Source: an uncultured Glaciecola sp.
GTDB taxonomy: Bacteria; Pseudomonadota; Gammaproteobacteria; Enterobacterales; Alteromonadaceae
Direction: 5' to 3'
Length of the DNA stretch: 32,465 nt
Assembly (NCBI GenBank): GCA_905479945.1
Contig: CAJQOP010000022.1
Coordinates: 1 to 32,465 of the forward strand
Below the pieces are notes generated by a model. The model saw only the letters and a list, made by a program, of their open reading frames with translations, had not been told where the DNA came from and did not search any database. Positions 1 through 7,640 of the stretch are shown here, piece after piece; position 1 is the first letter of the stretch, and each line of letters opens with the position of its first letter. The position numbers and the translations under genes were made by a program.

Positions 1-578
1 CAGAGCGTGATGTAGACAAGCCATTCATTCTTCCAATCGAAGATGTATTCTCAATATCAGGCCGTGGTACTGTAGTAACAGGTCGTGTTGAGCAAGGTAT
101 TGTTAAAGTCGGCGAAGAAGTAGAAATCGTTGGTATTAAAGACACAGTAAAGACAACTTGTACTGGTGTTGAAATGTTCCGTAAGTTGCTTGACGAAGGT
201 CGTGCAGGCGAGAACGTTGGTGTTCTTCTACGTGGTACTAAGCGTGAAGATGTTGAACGTGGTCAAGTATTAGCGAAGCCTGGTTCAATCAACCCACATA
301 CTAAGTTTGAAGCTGAAGTATATATACTAAGCAAAGACGAAGGTGGTCGCCATACTCCATTCTTTAAAGGATATCGTCCACAGTTTTACTTCCGTACAAC
401 TGACGTTACAGGTGCTGTAGAGCTTCCTGAAGGCGTAGAGATGGTAATGCCTGGTGACAACTTGAAGTTTGATGTTGAGCTTATTGCCCCAATCGCGATG
501 GACGAAGGTTTACGCTTCGCAATCCGTGAAGGTGGTCGTACTGTAGGCGCAGGTGTTGTATCGAAAATCGTTGCATAA
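1..578 (+). CDS. tuf: Elongation factor Tu, 3' part
   Basis: EF-Tu delivers aminoacyl-tRNA to the ribosome as a GTP complex in the cytoplasm. The frame is open from base 3 and runs 191 codons to TAA at 576-578, so about the last half of the roughly 394-residue protein is present; the start and the GTPase domain lie outside the window. Visible stretches are typical of domains 2 and 3: [43 protein letters not shown] and the C-terminal [16 protein letters not shown] strong terminator follows at once, and no tRNA-Trp or secE follows. This fits the copy that ends the str operon (rpsL-rpsG-fusA-tuf) better than the tufB copy, but the upstream genes are not visible, so that is inference. Confidence 0.98.
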   Translation, partial: ERDVDKPFILPIEDVFSISGRGTVVTGRVEQGIVKVGEEVEIVGIKDTVKTTCTGVEMFRKLLDEGRAGENVGVLLRGTKREDVERGQVLAKPGSINPHTKFEAEVYILSKDEGGRHTPFFKGYRPQFYFRTTDVTGAVELPEGVEMVMPGDNLKFDVELIAPIAMDEGLRFAIREGGRTVGAGVVSKIVA

Positions 579-597
579 TCTGTCTTAAGATATAGAG

Positions 598-624
598 AAG
601 GCGCTCATTGAGCGCCTTTTTTTT
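598..624 (+). terminator. Rho-independent terminator of tuf
   Basis: A 9-bp stem (AAGGCGCTC, loop ATT, GAGCGCCTT) is followed by a run of eight T. It starts 19 bases after the tuf stop codon, which is the normal arrangement. Confidence 0.95.
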
Positions 625-635
625 GCTTAAGGAAA

Positions 636-762
636 AAGTGTTATCGGGAGGCGTAGGCAGTCCTTTCCCCTACAAACGCGCTGTTCGCCATCCATGGCGG
701 CTCGCTAACGTCGTCCTGCCGTTTGAAGGGGAAAGGACTGCCTACGCCTCCCGATAACACTT
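636..762. repeat. Hairpin repeat element, copy 1 (35-bp arms)
   Basis: A perfect 35-base inverted repeat (636-670 against 728-762) encloses a 57-base loop. The loop carries the family core: a CGCTGTTCGCC start, small hairpin a (GCCAT-CC-ATGGC, 687-698), a GCTCGCT linker, small hairpin b (AACG 707-710 with CGTT 720-723) and a terminal TTTGAA. The core aligns with the elements at 864-976 (minus strand), 12231-12350 and 12366-12464, but the arms share no sequence with theirs. It lies 12 bases after the tuf terminator. I found no protein in it. It could be a non-autonomous mobile element or a structured RNA/DNA site. Confidence 0.9.
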
Positions 763-788
763 ACCACGCAAAGGCGGCGTGGTAAGTG
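758..788. repeat. 12-bp inverted repeat abutting copy 1
   Basis: CACTTACCACGC (758-769) pairs perfectly with GCGTGGTAAGTG (777-788) around the 7-base loop AAAGGCG. Its left arm shares five bases with the outer end of the right arm of copy 1, so the two hairpins cannot both form fully. Nothing coding was recognised. Confidence 0.75.
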
Positions 789-863
789 CGAATACTCGAC
801 ATTGCTAACCGCAGCAACAGGCAGAATAAACCTCCTAGCGACAACAGCGAACATAACGAGCAG

Positions 864-976
864 TCTATAAACACGCCCTCCCATTTGCCAAAATTTTCAA
901 AGGATAAGGATGTCCTTTGTAAGCGGTCAGGATGACGAACAGCGTATTTTGGCAAATGGGAGGGCGTGTTTATAGA
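864..976 (-). repeat. Hairpin repeat element, copy 2 (31-bp arms, inverted)
   Basis: A perfect 31-base inverted repeat (864-894 against 946-976), extendable by about four more bases with one mismatch, encloses a 51-base loop. Read on the minus strand the loop starts ACGCTGTTCGTCATCC and ends TCCTTTGAAA, the same core as copy 1 and the pair near 12.3 kb. Small hairpin a is GTCA-GGA-TGAC (926-936) and hairpin b is AAAGGA/TCCTTT (899-904 with 913-918). Both differ in sequence from the other copies yet keep their pairing. The arms are unrelated to those of the other copies. Confidence 0.88.
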
Positions 977-1044
977 TTGCGGCCTATGAAAAGCCTACAG
1001 CAATGGCAGATGACGGCGACATTATCGCCGCCAAGGCTACAATG

Positions 1045-2361
1045 TTAGCTAAAGTCGTCGACTGACCGCTGTTTAAATTTCGGCAATCCTGTCGCGATGG
1101 CTAAAACAGCAAAAACCAAAATCAACATCGGATACCAGCTATAGGGAGTTAAGGCCAAGGGTGAAATTCCGGCTAGACTAGCTGCCGCTAAAAGTTGCCC
1201 GCCATAGGGTACTAAGCCTTGAAATCCGCAGGAAAAAATATCCAATAAACTCGCTGTGCGGCGCGGATCGATCTTGTATTTTTCAGCCAACTCTTTGGCA
1301 ATTGGGCCAATGGTAACTATTGCTATAGTATTATTAGCGGTGGCGATATCTAATGCACTAACTAAGGCTGCGGTGCCGTATTCAGCACCTTTTCTACTGT
1401 TGATGCGTTTGGTAATATTGCTAACTAACCACTGAATACCGCCGTAGGCTTTCATTAGCGCGACAATGCCACCAATGATTAGCGCAATGGCAACCATGTC
1501 TTGCATCCATCCCATACCTTTTTGCAGGCTTTGCAACATAGAAGCAAAGGTAAGTAAGCCCTTTGATAAACCAACTACACAGGCACTGCCAATACCAATA
1601 CCCAATACACCTATAACGTTAACACCGAGTAACGCGCAGGCGATGATCAATAAATAGGGCAGTATTAGCCAAGCATCATAGTCTTTAGATGTAATTATGG
1701 CGCTGCCATCAATATTCACAAACATTAGAAATACAGCAGTTAATAAGGCCGCTGGTAAGACAATGATCAAGTTGGCCTTGAACTTATCTCTTAGTTGCAC
1801 ACCTTGAGTGCGCGTGGCGGCAATCGTAGTATCAGAAATGAAAGATAAATTATCACCAAACATTGCACCGCCAATTACGATGCCTACAGTAAGCGGGATA
1901 GGTACTCCTAAACTTTCGGCTAACCCTATACCGATAGGCGTTATGGCGGTGATGGTGCCCATAGAAGTGCCCATGGCGAATGCGATAAAGCTGGCAATTA
2001 CAAACAATCCGGGCAATAAAAAGGCGGTTGGTACGTAATTTAATGCCCAATTTACCGTGGCGTCACGTGCTCCAATGTCTATCGTGACCGCATAAAAAGC
2101 ACCGGCCAGTAGAAATATTATTGCTAGTAAAATAATGGTTTTTTCACCACCACCTCTACAAAATATATCTACCTTTTCGGCCACAGATAATTTCGACTCT
2201 TTGTTATTAAGCAGTAATGCAAAACCTGCAGCAATAATAAAAGCAACCAATATAGGCATTGTTGAAAAGTTTTGTGCTAACGCCCCGCTGCCGATTACCA
2301 AGAGCATAAATAGCAGTATGGGTGTTAAACCCCAAAAGTTATCTTTTGGTTTTTTATTCAT
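1045..2361 (-). CDS. NhaC-family Na+/H+ antiporter
   Basis: A predicted inner-membrane antiporter of the NhaC family, exchanging sodium (or, in some relatives, organic substrates) for protons. It has 438 residues with about 11-12 hydrophobic segments across its length. The family hallmark GGAMFGDNLSFISDT lies at about residues 164-178, and a second conserved patch, SALDIATANNTIAI, lies in the C-terminal half. ATG at 2361 is chosen because it overlaps the end of the upstream peptidase gene (shared ATGAATAA), which implies translational coupling. An upstream in-frame ATG at 2400 would lie inside that gene and add a basic tail atypical of the family. The gene ends at the edge of the hairpin-element block. 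Ion specificity cannot be told from sequence. Confidence 0.9.
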   Translation of the reverse strand: MNKKPKDNFWGLTPILLFMLLVIGSGALAQNFSTMPILVAFIIAAGFALLLNNKESKLSVAEKVDIFCRGGGEKTIILLAIIFLLAGAFYAVTIDIGARDATVNWALNYVPTAFLLPGLFVIASFIAFAMGTSMGTITAITPIGIGLAESLGVPIPLTVGIVIGGAMFGDNLSFISDTTIAATRTQGVQLRDKFKANLIIVLPAALLTAVFLMFVNIDGSAIITSKDYDAWLILPYLLIIACALLGVNVIGVLGIGIGSACVVGLSKGLLTFASMLQSLQKGMGWMQDMVAIALIIGGIVALMKAYGGIQWLVSNITKRINSRKGAEYGTAALVSALDIATANNTIAIVTIGPIAKELAEKYKIDPRRTASLLDIFSCGFQGLVPYGGQLLAAASLAGISPLALTPYSWYPMLILVFAVLAIATGLPKFKQRSVDDFS

Positions 2362-3469
2362 AGTTATCGGGCAACCTCTGGCTCTTCTTTTTGAGTTCAA
2401 TTTCCGCTTCTATATCAGCAAACACTTCCTCAGAGACGCCAGCAAAATCTAGTGCATTTTTGATTCGAGCTTGTGACAGAGGATGCGAGCTAAGTAGCTT
2501 TTCAAGATCGTCGCTAAAAGCGCTGTTATCTTCCGAACTTGCAAATTCAGCAAATTTCTTCATGCCACGAGCGAACGAAACAGGATCCTTGCCAGTTGCT
2601 TGTAATTGCTCCAATGCAAAGTTATCGGCTTCCCATTCTAGCTTTTGAGTAAATTGATTTGTAGCTATTGTGTTCGATACACTAGCGAAAAAGTCCAAAA
2701 AACCGCTAACGTCGCCGAAAATATAGGTTATTGCTATCGAAGTTGCCAATGTTTGTGAAATGAGCCGCATCGAATGATGATTTTCAACATGCCCAATCTC
2801 GTGCATAAATATAGCAGTTAGTATTTCTTCATCGTAGTCGACTAGCTCAAGTAATTGATCAGTGAACACAATCGTGCCATTTGGCAAAGCGAAGGCGTTA
2901 GGGCCCATTACTTTAGCATCACGAAATTGTACATTGTATTTTTCGTGCTCTAAATTCATTGTTGAAATTAAGCTGTACCATTGTTGTTCAAGCTGTGTCG
3001 TCTTTTCACTATCTATTTCACTTGGACTAAGTATTACTTCATCGAGCGCTAACATAGTATGTTCTGATGACATGTCGACAAACACATCAGGTACATAAGG
3101 GGCAAATACGACTGCCATTTGCGGGATAGCAATAGCGAATATGAAATAGAGCGAAAAGGGTACCGCAATCATACTGCCAATGACCATTTTGGGGGATTTT
3201 TCCCAAGTACTAATATCTTTTTTCCCCGCGCTTAACCATGCATCAAGCGACGGCTCTGGTTCCATAACAAGAAGAGCATGATTAGGCAGTAGAATCTCTC
3301 TTGGGATAGAGCCAAGCTTTGCGGAAATAGTCAATTCGGCATGCTTAAAACTAATCATTTCACCTGAGTTTTTAGTGTAAAAAAGCATGCCGCTTTCATA
3401 TAGCTTTACAGTAATCAGCTCGAAGCTAGCAACGCCCTCGGCAAACAGCTTCCCTTTCGTTACAATCAT
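2354..3469 (-). CDS. M48-family membrane metallopeptidase
   Basis: A zinc endopeptidase of the M48 (HtpX/Ste24/BepA-like) clan, 371 residues. HEIGH at 223-227 supplies two zinc ligands and the catalytic Glu; the third ligand is probably E280 in EWEADNFA. The N-terminal ~90 residues form a small beta-rich domain seen in some bacterial M48 proteins, followed by one hydrophobic segment at about 95-120, so the protease domain is probably held at the membrane facing the periplasm. AAGGA stands about 8 bases before ATG at 3469. It sits between a YjgN-like gene (185 bases upstream) and the antiporter (8-base overlap downstream). The link to YjgN-like proteins recurs in gammaproteobacteria as I recall; the substrate is unknown. 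Confidence 0.9.
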   Translation of the reverse strand: MIVTKGKLFAEGVASFELITVKLYESGMLFYTKNSGEMISFKHAELTISAKLGSIPREILLPNHALLVMEPEPSLDAWLSAGKKDISTWEKSPKMVIGSMIAVPFSLYFIFAIAIPQMAVVFAPYVPDVFVDMSSEHTMLALDEVILSPSEIDSEKTTQLEQQWYSLISTMNLEHEKYNVQFRDAKVMGPNAFALPNGTIVFTDQLLELVDYDEEILTAIFMHEIGHVENHHSMRLISQTLATSIAITYIFGDVSGFLDFFASVSNTIATNQFTQKLEWEADNFALEQLQATGKDPVSFARGMKKFAEFASSEDNSAFSDDLEKLLSSHPLSQARIKNALDFAGVSEEVFADIEAEIELKKKSQRLPDNYE

Positions 3470-3552
3470 GTCTTGTATCCTTCAAGTTGCTTAGACGTGT
3501 TGTGCAGTTGGTTAATGAGTATTGTCGCTTATCAGCCATATAAGCTACAGGC

Positions 3553-3598
3553 AATATCATCTATAGGAATATCATCTATAGGAATATCACCTATAAGG
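3553..3598. repeat. 15-bp tandem repeat before the M48 gene
   Basis: AATATCATCTATAGG occurs twice exactly (3553-3567, 3568-3582), followed by a changed third copy (3583-3598). It lies in the 185-base gap between the yjgN-like and M48 genes, about 85-130 bases before the M48 start, so copy number could alter spacing in a promoter or leader. Confidence 0.85.
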
Positions 3599-3611
3599 AC
3601 ATAGGCTAACT

Positions 3612-3647
3612 AAACGTCAGCTCTTTATTTCGAAGCACTGACGTTTT
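3612..3647. repeat. Imperfect terminator-like hairpin after yjgN-like gene
   Basis: AAACGTCAG and CTGACGTTT pair around a loop of about 17 bases, just beyond the yjgN-like stop codon on the minus strand. No T-run follows on that strand, so this is at best a weak attenuator between the yjgN-like gene and the peptidase. Confidence 0.4.
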
Positions 3648-3654
3648 AACTTAT

Positions 3655-4884
3655 CTATCCAATTGATATATCGATGTCGAATGCACCGATAACTTCGTCA
3701 GCCACCGCACTATCTTGACTGCCACTGGTCGCGACAACCTGTTCGATACCTTCTAAGATTGAGACGCTTGTAGCATTAGAAAGGAACTTTGCAGTCCTAA
3801 CTTTAACCCAAGGTATTGCTAAACCTAAAGAACATATCAACATCAGGTAGTTCCCAGCATTAAGTACCATTAGATCGAATATCTTCACATCTGATTTCAA
3901 TGTAGCAATATCGTCAATTTTAGTATTGTTATAAACGTGATTGCGAATGTAAGCTTGGTAATATGAAGCGGTCGCTACAATAACAAGCAAATAAACTATA
4001 GCGCCTAAAACTAGCATTAAGAAATGGCCAATTGACTGTCCTTCACTACCTGCAATAGCAGCTGTTACGCCGAATCCAATGCCAATAATAATGAAGCCTA
4101 CAAATGCGATAAAGGATGATACAACAGCCGCCACATAGTAGTCGCCTGCAGACAAATTTGTTGAAAAGGCTTTGTCACCATATTCCATATTTTCATATAG
4201 GAATTCATCGATTTTCTTTAGTACCCAAGGCATGGCTAAATACAAGCTCAGTACGCCCAAAATTGGGAACAAGAGGAACACTACGCAAGCTCTGCCAAAA
4301 CGTACTTTAAAGTTGAACCTCACATTTCGGTAAGACATCATACGCATTCTAAAGCGCACGCCTATTACAATAATAAAAGGGGTCATCAGCATGATTATTG
4401 CAATAATCACTAGGGCTGCCATAGGGCTGAAGTTTGAAGCGATTAGATAAGCGGCAAGTAGCAGCACCGCTATTATTCGACCTTTCAAAATTTGAATAGG
4501 TTCGGCTAGGTAGGATAGTCTGTGACCAACTATCTCTGTATTTGAATAAAAATAACGGTTTGTGCGAACTGTTGCCCAAGCTGAATATATACCAAGCGTC
4601 AAAATGGATAACAATATATTGACTATCCAAATTGCAAAGTATTCTGTTCCGTTACCATGAAACTTAACGCGAGCACTTTCGAGTATTTTTGGGCCACTAC
4701 TATTTATGTTTTCACTTACTGATTGGCGCTGAATGATCAGTTTCTGCAATATTTCAGCGCGCTCAGGGAATGCTTCCTTGTCAATGGACGCATACGCTTG
4801 CAGCATTTCATCAAGAGTATACTCTGCGTAGGAAAATTGGGGGGTATCGTCTGTATCAGGCGGGTTGCTGTTGTTATTTGACAT
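3655..4884 (-). CDS. YjgN-like DUF898 membrane protein
   Basis: An inner-membrane protein of the DUF898/YjgN family, biochemical role unknown. It has 409 residues. An N-terminal cytoplasmic tail of about 80 residues (Asn/Asp-rich, then a short helix around MLQAYASIDKEAFPERAEIL) precedes the family region, with the typical FHGNGTEYFAIWIVN, LTLGIYSAWATVRTNRYFY and FLYENMEYGDKAF, and roughly seven hydrophobic segments. ATG at 4884 is preferred over TTG at 4887: AAGGA lies 6-10 bases before it. It is the first gene of a minus-strand group with the M48 peptidase and the antiporter. Whether one transcript covers all three is not certain because of a 185-base gap after it. Confidence 0.85.
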   Translation of the reverse strand: MSNNNSNPPDTDDTPQFSYAEYTLDEMLQAYASIDKEAFPERAEILQKLIIQRQSVSENINSSGPKILESARVKFHGNGTEYFAIWIVNILLSILTLGIYSAWATVRTNRYFYSNTEIVGHRLSYLAEPIQILKGRIIAVLLLAAYLIASNFSPMAALVIIAIIMLMTPFIIVIGVRFRMRMMSYRNVRFNFKVRFGRACVVFLLFPILGVLSLYLAMPWVLKKIDEFLYENMEYGDKAFSTNLSAGDYYVAAVVSSFIAFVGFIIIGIGFGVTAAIAGSEGQSIGHFLMLVLGAIVYLLVIVATASYYQAYIRNHVYNNTKIDDIATLKSDVKIFDLMVLNAGNYLMLICSLGLAIPWVKVRTAKFLSNATSVSILEGIEQVVATSGSQDSAVADEVIGAFDIDISIG

Positions 4885-5236
4885 CAAATGTCCTTATTTG
4901 GGCCTATCAAAGGCTAGCTACTACAAGACGGCGCACAGTAATCGTTGCCAATACCCCGTCCAACCGCTTCGTAAACTACCTGAATCATAGCAAATTGAAA
5001 AGTAAAAACTAAGTCTTCCCCTTCCCCTTAAAGAACTAGCAGTTATTCTTAATACCGTTATTTCACTCTATGCTGATTTATCCACTTTCATCGAACTTCA
5101 GTTATTCGAAGGAGCTTGATAAAACAGGCAAGCTACTAATTAAACCGTAATATTTCTAAAAAGCGTTATGTATTTTAGCTTCTAACCTATAGAATTGGCA
5201 GCATTAGAAAAACACACCAGAAAGAGTTATTCGGTT
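4885..5236. other. Divergent intergenic region, yjgN-like / iadA
   Basis: About 350 bases between divergent genes, which must carry both promoters. A possible -35 TTGATA at 5116-5121 has no convincing -10. I saw no clear operator, ArgR-type box, riboswitch or terminator. Confidence 0.4.
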
Positions 5237-6385
5237 TTGATCACTGTTATTAAAAATGCGAACGTTTATGCACCTCAATTTATGGGTTTGCAACACATAC
5301 TTATCGCCGAAAATAAAATAATATACGTGGGCAATACCCTGCCAGAACTGAATATTGAACATGAAATTATTGACGCCGATGGCTGTGTCGTAATGCCGGG
5401 CTTTATCGATGGTCATACACATTTGACGGGTGGTGGCGGAGAAGCTGGCTTTTCAACTCGCGTGCCGCCGGTACCTTTAAGCAAATTCACACGAGCCGGC
5501 GTAACAACTGCGGTTGGTTTGCTTGGCACCGATGATATTACTCGCAGCACTGAATCACTGGTTGCTCAGGTATACGCACTAAGAGAAGAGGGCTTTTCTG
5601 CTTACTGCTACACGGGCGGTTATCATTTACCGTTAACTACGCTTACAGGCGCCGCTCGCACGGACATTATTTTCATTGAGCCCATTATCGGGGTAGGTGA
5701 GTTGGCAATTAGTGATCATCGCTCAAGCCAACCAACTTTAAATGAACTACTCAAAATTGCATCTGAAGCTCACGTTGCCCGATTAATGACCGGTAAAGCA
5801 GGCATGTTGCATTTACATCTAGGTGATGGCGAGCGCGGTTTAAGTTTAGTAAGAGAAGCATTAGAAACATCTGAGATTCCGCCGCGTACGTATAATCCAA
5901 CACATATTAATCGCCAACGTTTTTTGTTTGAAGAAGCTTGTGAGTTGGCGAAAAAAGGTTGTTGGGTGGATGTTACAGCATTTGAAACAGGTGATGTTGG
6001 CTACGAGCCGGCTGAAGCTCTTTTGCGCTATATGCAGCAAGACTTGCCGCAGGGCAAGTTGACAATTAGTTCTGACGGCGGTGGTTGCTTACCCGATTTT
6101 CACGCTGACGGAAGTTTAAAGAAAATGGACTTTGCTGATTCGCAATCAATGACCAATATTTTTTATGAATTAGTAGATAATGGCGAAAAAATAGAGACGT
6201 TTTTACCCTTTTTTACAGAGAATGTGGCGCAATTGATGAATTTTCATCAAAAGGGTCGTATTCAAAAGGGGGTTGATGCCGATATCATCATACTGAACAA
6301 GCAGAATCGAATAGAGCACGTCATGGCAATGGGTCATTGGCACGTTAAATATAAACAACAAATAAAAAAAGGGACTTTCGAGTAA
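5237..6385 (+). CDS. iadA: Isoaspartyl dipeptidase, IadA type
   Basis: An amidohydrolase that cleaves beta-aspartyl dipeptides; next to cyanophycin genes its likely substrate is beta-Asp-Arg, giving Asp and Arg. 382 residues from TTG 5237, close to the 390 of E. coli IadA. The start gives the family-typical ITVIKNANVYAP and has AAAGAG about 10 bases upstream; TTG at 5195 is an alternative that adds 14 residues without a visible ribosome site. Metal ligands are visible as H60/H62 (HTHLTGGGGEAG), H194 (HLGD), H223 (PTHIN) and D280 (SSDGGG). E155, in GVGELAISDHRSS, occupies the place of the carboxylated Lys162 of E. coli IadA (GVKCAISDHRS), so Glu probably bridges the two metals. The cyanophycinase gene follows after 5 bases: one operon. 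Confidence 0.93.
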   Translation: MITVIKNANVYAPQFMGLQHILIAENKIIYVGNTLPELNIEHEIIDADGCVVMPGFIDGHTHLTGGGGEAGFSTRVPPVPLSKFTRAGVTTAVGLLGTDDITRSTESLVAQVYALREEGFSAYCYTGGYHLPLTTLTGAARTDIIFIEPIIGVGELAISDHRSSQPTLNELLKIASEAHVARLMTGKAGMLHLHLGDGERGLSLVREALETSEIPPRTYNPTHINRQRFLFEEACELAKKGCWVDVTAFETGDVGYEPAEALLRYMQQDLPQGKLTISSDGGGCLPDFHADGSLKKMDFADSQSMTNIFYELVDNGEKIETFLPFFTENVAQLMNFHQKGRIQKGVDADIIILNKQNRIEHVMAMGHWHVKYKQQIKKGTFE

Positions 6386-6390
6386 ATATT

Positions 6391-7209
6391 ATGCCCTCTC
6401 CAACTATAGACGGCACTAAAAGGGGATACGTTATCCCAATTGGTGGCGCAGAAGAAAAAATAGATAATCCAGAAATTTTGGCGAAGTTCGTAGAATTAAG
6501 TGGTGGCAAAGATGCTGTCATTACAGTTATTCCAACGGCTTCACAGCTCGACGATACGGGTTCTCGATACCAAAAAATCTTTGAAGAAATTGGCGTCAAG
6601 AAAACCTATTCTTTGCCAATTAATGAGCGCAGTGATGCGCAGAATCCTGACTATGTGAAAACCTTAGAAAAGAGCACTGGCATATTCATCACTGGTGGCA
6701 ATCAACTTAGGTTGTCAACTATTTTAGGCGGTACGCCTATTGCCAAAGCAATTCGTCAACTGAACGCCCAAGGTGTTAATTATGCTGGCACATCAGCGGG
6801 CGCTGCCATAGTGTCGCAGCACATGATTACTGGCGGTAGCACAGGAGTTGTGCCTACCGAAGGTGGTGTGAATTTAGCTCCAGGTATGGGCTTAATAAAT
6901 ACTGTTGTGGTTGATCAGCACTTTAACGAACGTAATCGACTTGCTCGCTTACTTTCAGCAGTTAGCTATAATCCGTTTTTGATTGGTGTTGGCCTAGATG
7001 AAGATACCGCTGCTTTTATCGATCATAATAATGTTTTTACTGTGATCGGTAGCGGCGCAATTACGGTTGTAGACCCAAGTGACATTGAATATTCATCAAT
7101 GGCAGAGGCTCGCGCTGGCGATGCATTGACATTGTTGAACGTGAAGCTTCATATATTAGCATCCGGTGGTCGTTTTGATATATCTAATCGAAAAGCTTAT
7201 GTAAGTTAA
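6391..7209 (+). CDS. cphB: Cyanophycinase
   Basis: A serine exopeptidase of family S51 that releases beta-Asp-Arg dipeptides from cyanophycin. At 272 residues it has the usual length. The nucleophile is Ser135 in GTSAGAA; the ITGGNQLRL and VDQHFNERNRLARLL segments, which line the active site in this family, are intact. No signal peptide is visible, so it should act in the cytoplasm on intracellular granules. ATG at 6391 lies 5 bases after the dipeptidase stop. The two genes end at a strong terminator at 7274-7299, so degradation is transcribed separately from synthesis. Confidence 0.95.
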   Translation: MPSPTIDGTKRGYVIPIGGAEEKIDNPEILAKFVELSGGKDAVITVIPTASQLDDTGSRYQKIFEEIGVKKTYSLPINERSDAQNPDYVKTLEKSTGIFITGGNQLRLSTILGGTPIAKAIRQLNAQGVNYAGTSAGAAIVSQHMITGGSTGVVPTEGGVNLAPGMGLINTVVVDQHFNERNRLARLLSAVSYNPFLIGVGLDEDTAAFIDHNNVFTVIGSGAITVVDPSDIEYSSMAEARAGDALTLLNVKLHILASGGRFDISNRKAYVS

Positions 7210-7640
7210 TCATCGATGTACAAAAATATTGGCCAAATGAGTCATTCTTATTCAGTGCCAAATAAAACGCCTCAAAAGGTAGCGTAAGCTACCTTTTTTA
7301 TGTACTTTAGTAACTGACCTGAACTAGGGCTCACAAACAGTGTATAGAAGCGTTGACGGTGACTTGTTCTTCACGCAAATAGTATTACTGAATGTACAAT
7401 ATAAATTTTAAGGACTTATTCAGGTCTTACATTATTTATAACCTCAAGTTCACGTTAAGAAGCGAGCTGCGCGCAATCCAATAATCAACCCGAATGCAAT
7501 AAACTAGAAATGTCGTTCAGGCCAAGCAAAATAATAAATGATTGTGTACTGCAGTATGTTATTCAAAATCCAAGTTATCTGCCTTTTTTTCGCTGTTGAA
7601 AACTCAGCAAATACATAGTCGTACCAAGGAAACTGTAATC
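7210..7640. other. Intergenic region before cphA1
   Basis: Besides the terminator at 7274-7299, this holds about 340 bases of mostly AT-rich sequence that should carry the cphA1 promoter. An open frame begins at 7542 in phase with cphA1, but it has no ribosome site and its product is not like CphA N-termini. I looked for an arginine-repressor-type box and found only a half site (TGAAT near 7390). No riboswitch was recognised. Confidence 0.45.
7274..7299 (+). terminator. Terminator of the iadA-cphB operon
   Basis: AAAAGGTAGC, loop GTAA, GCTACCTTTT: a 10-bp stem whose end runs into a T-tract to 7299. It lies 64 bases after the cyanophycinase stop codon. Confidence 0.93.

Larger units (their letters stand above)
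625..1044. other. Gene-free block between tuf and nhaC-like gene
   Basis: This 420-base stretch is taken up by hairpin copies 1 and 2, the small inverted repeat at 758-788, and about 75 bases of unexplained sequence on each side of copy 2. The stretch 981-1063 stays open in one plus frame (ending AKVVD) and contains a small hairpin, GGCGA/TCGCC near 1016-1030. It has no start or ribosome site and I do not call a gene. The hairpin lies just beyond the antiporter stop codon on the minus strand but has no T-run. Confidence 0.6.

Noticed and set aside
636..762. Integron attC site or group II intron domain
   Set aside because: No RYYYAAC/GTTRRRY boxes, no integrase, reverse transcriptase or cassette structure nearby; the arms are too long and perfect for attC.
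761..955. A 64-codon minus-strand open frame between tuf and the antiporter
   Set aside because: It reads through hairpin copy 2 and unrelated sequence, with no ribosome site and no protein-like pattern.
981..1063. Open plus-strand frame ending AKVVD, possibly a gene remnant
   Set aside because: It lacks a start, overlaps the antiporter end antisense, and its alternation of GCC and GAC comes partly from a small palindrome. Recorded only as unexplained sequence.
7380..7410. Arginine-repressor (ARG box) candidate upstream of cphA1
   Set aside because: Only one half site (TGAAT) fits; the second half does not match ATTCA.
7542..7640. N-terminal extension of CphA1 from an upstream in-frame codon
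   Set aside because: The 33 extra residues are unlike CphA N-termini, there is no ribosome site, and the ATG at 7641 has AAGGA and a typical start MKILSKNVYVGPN.
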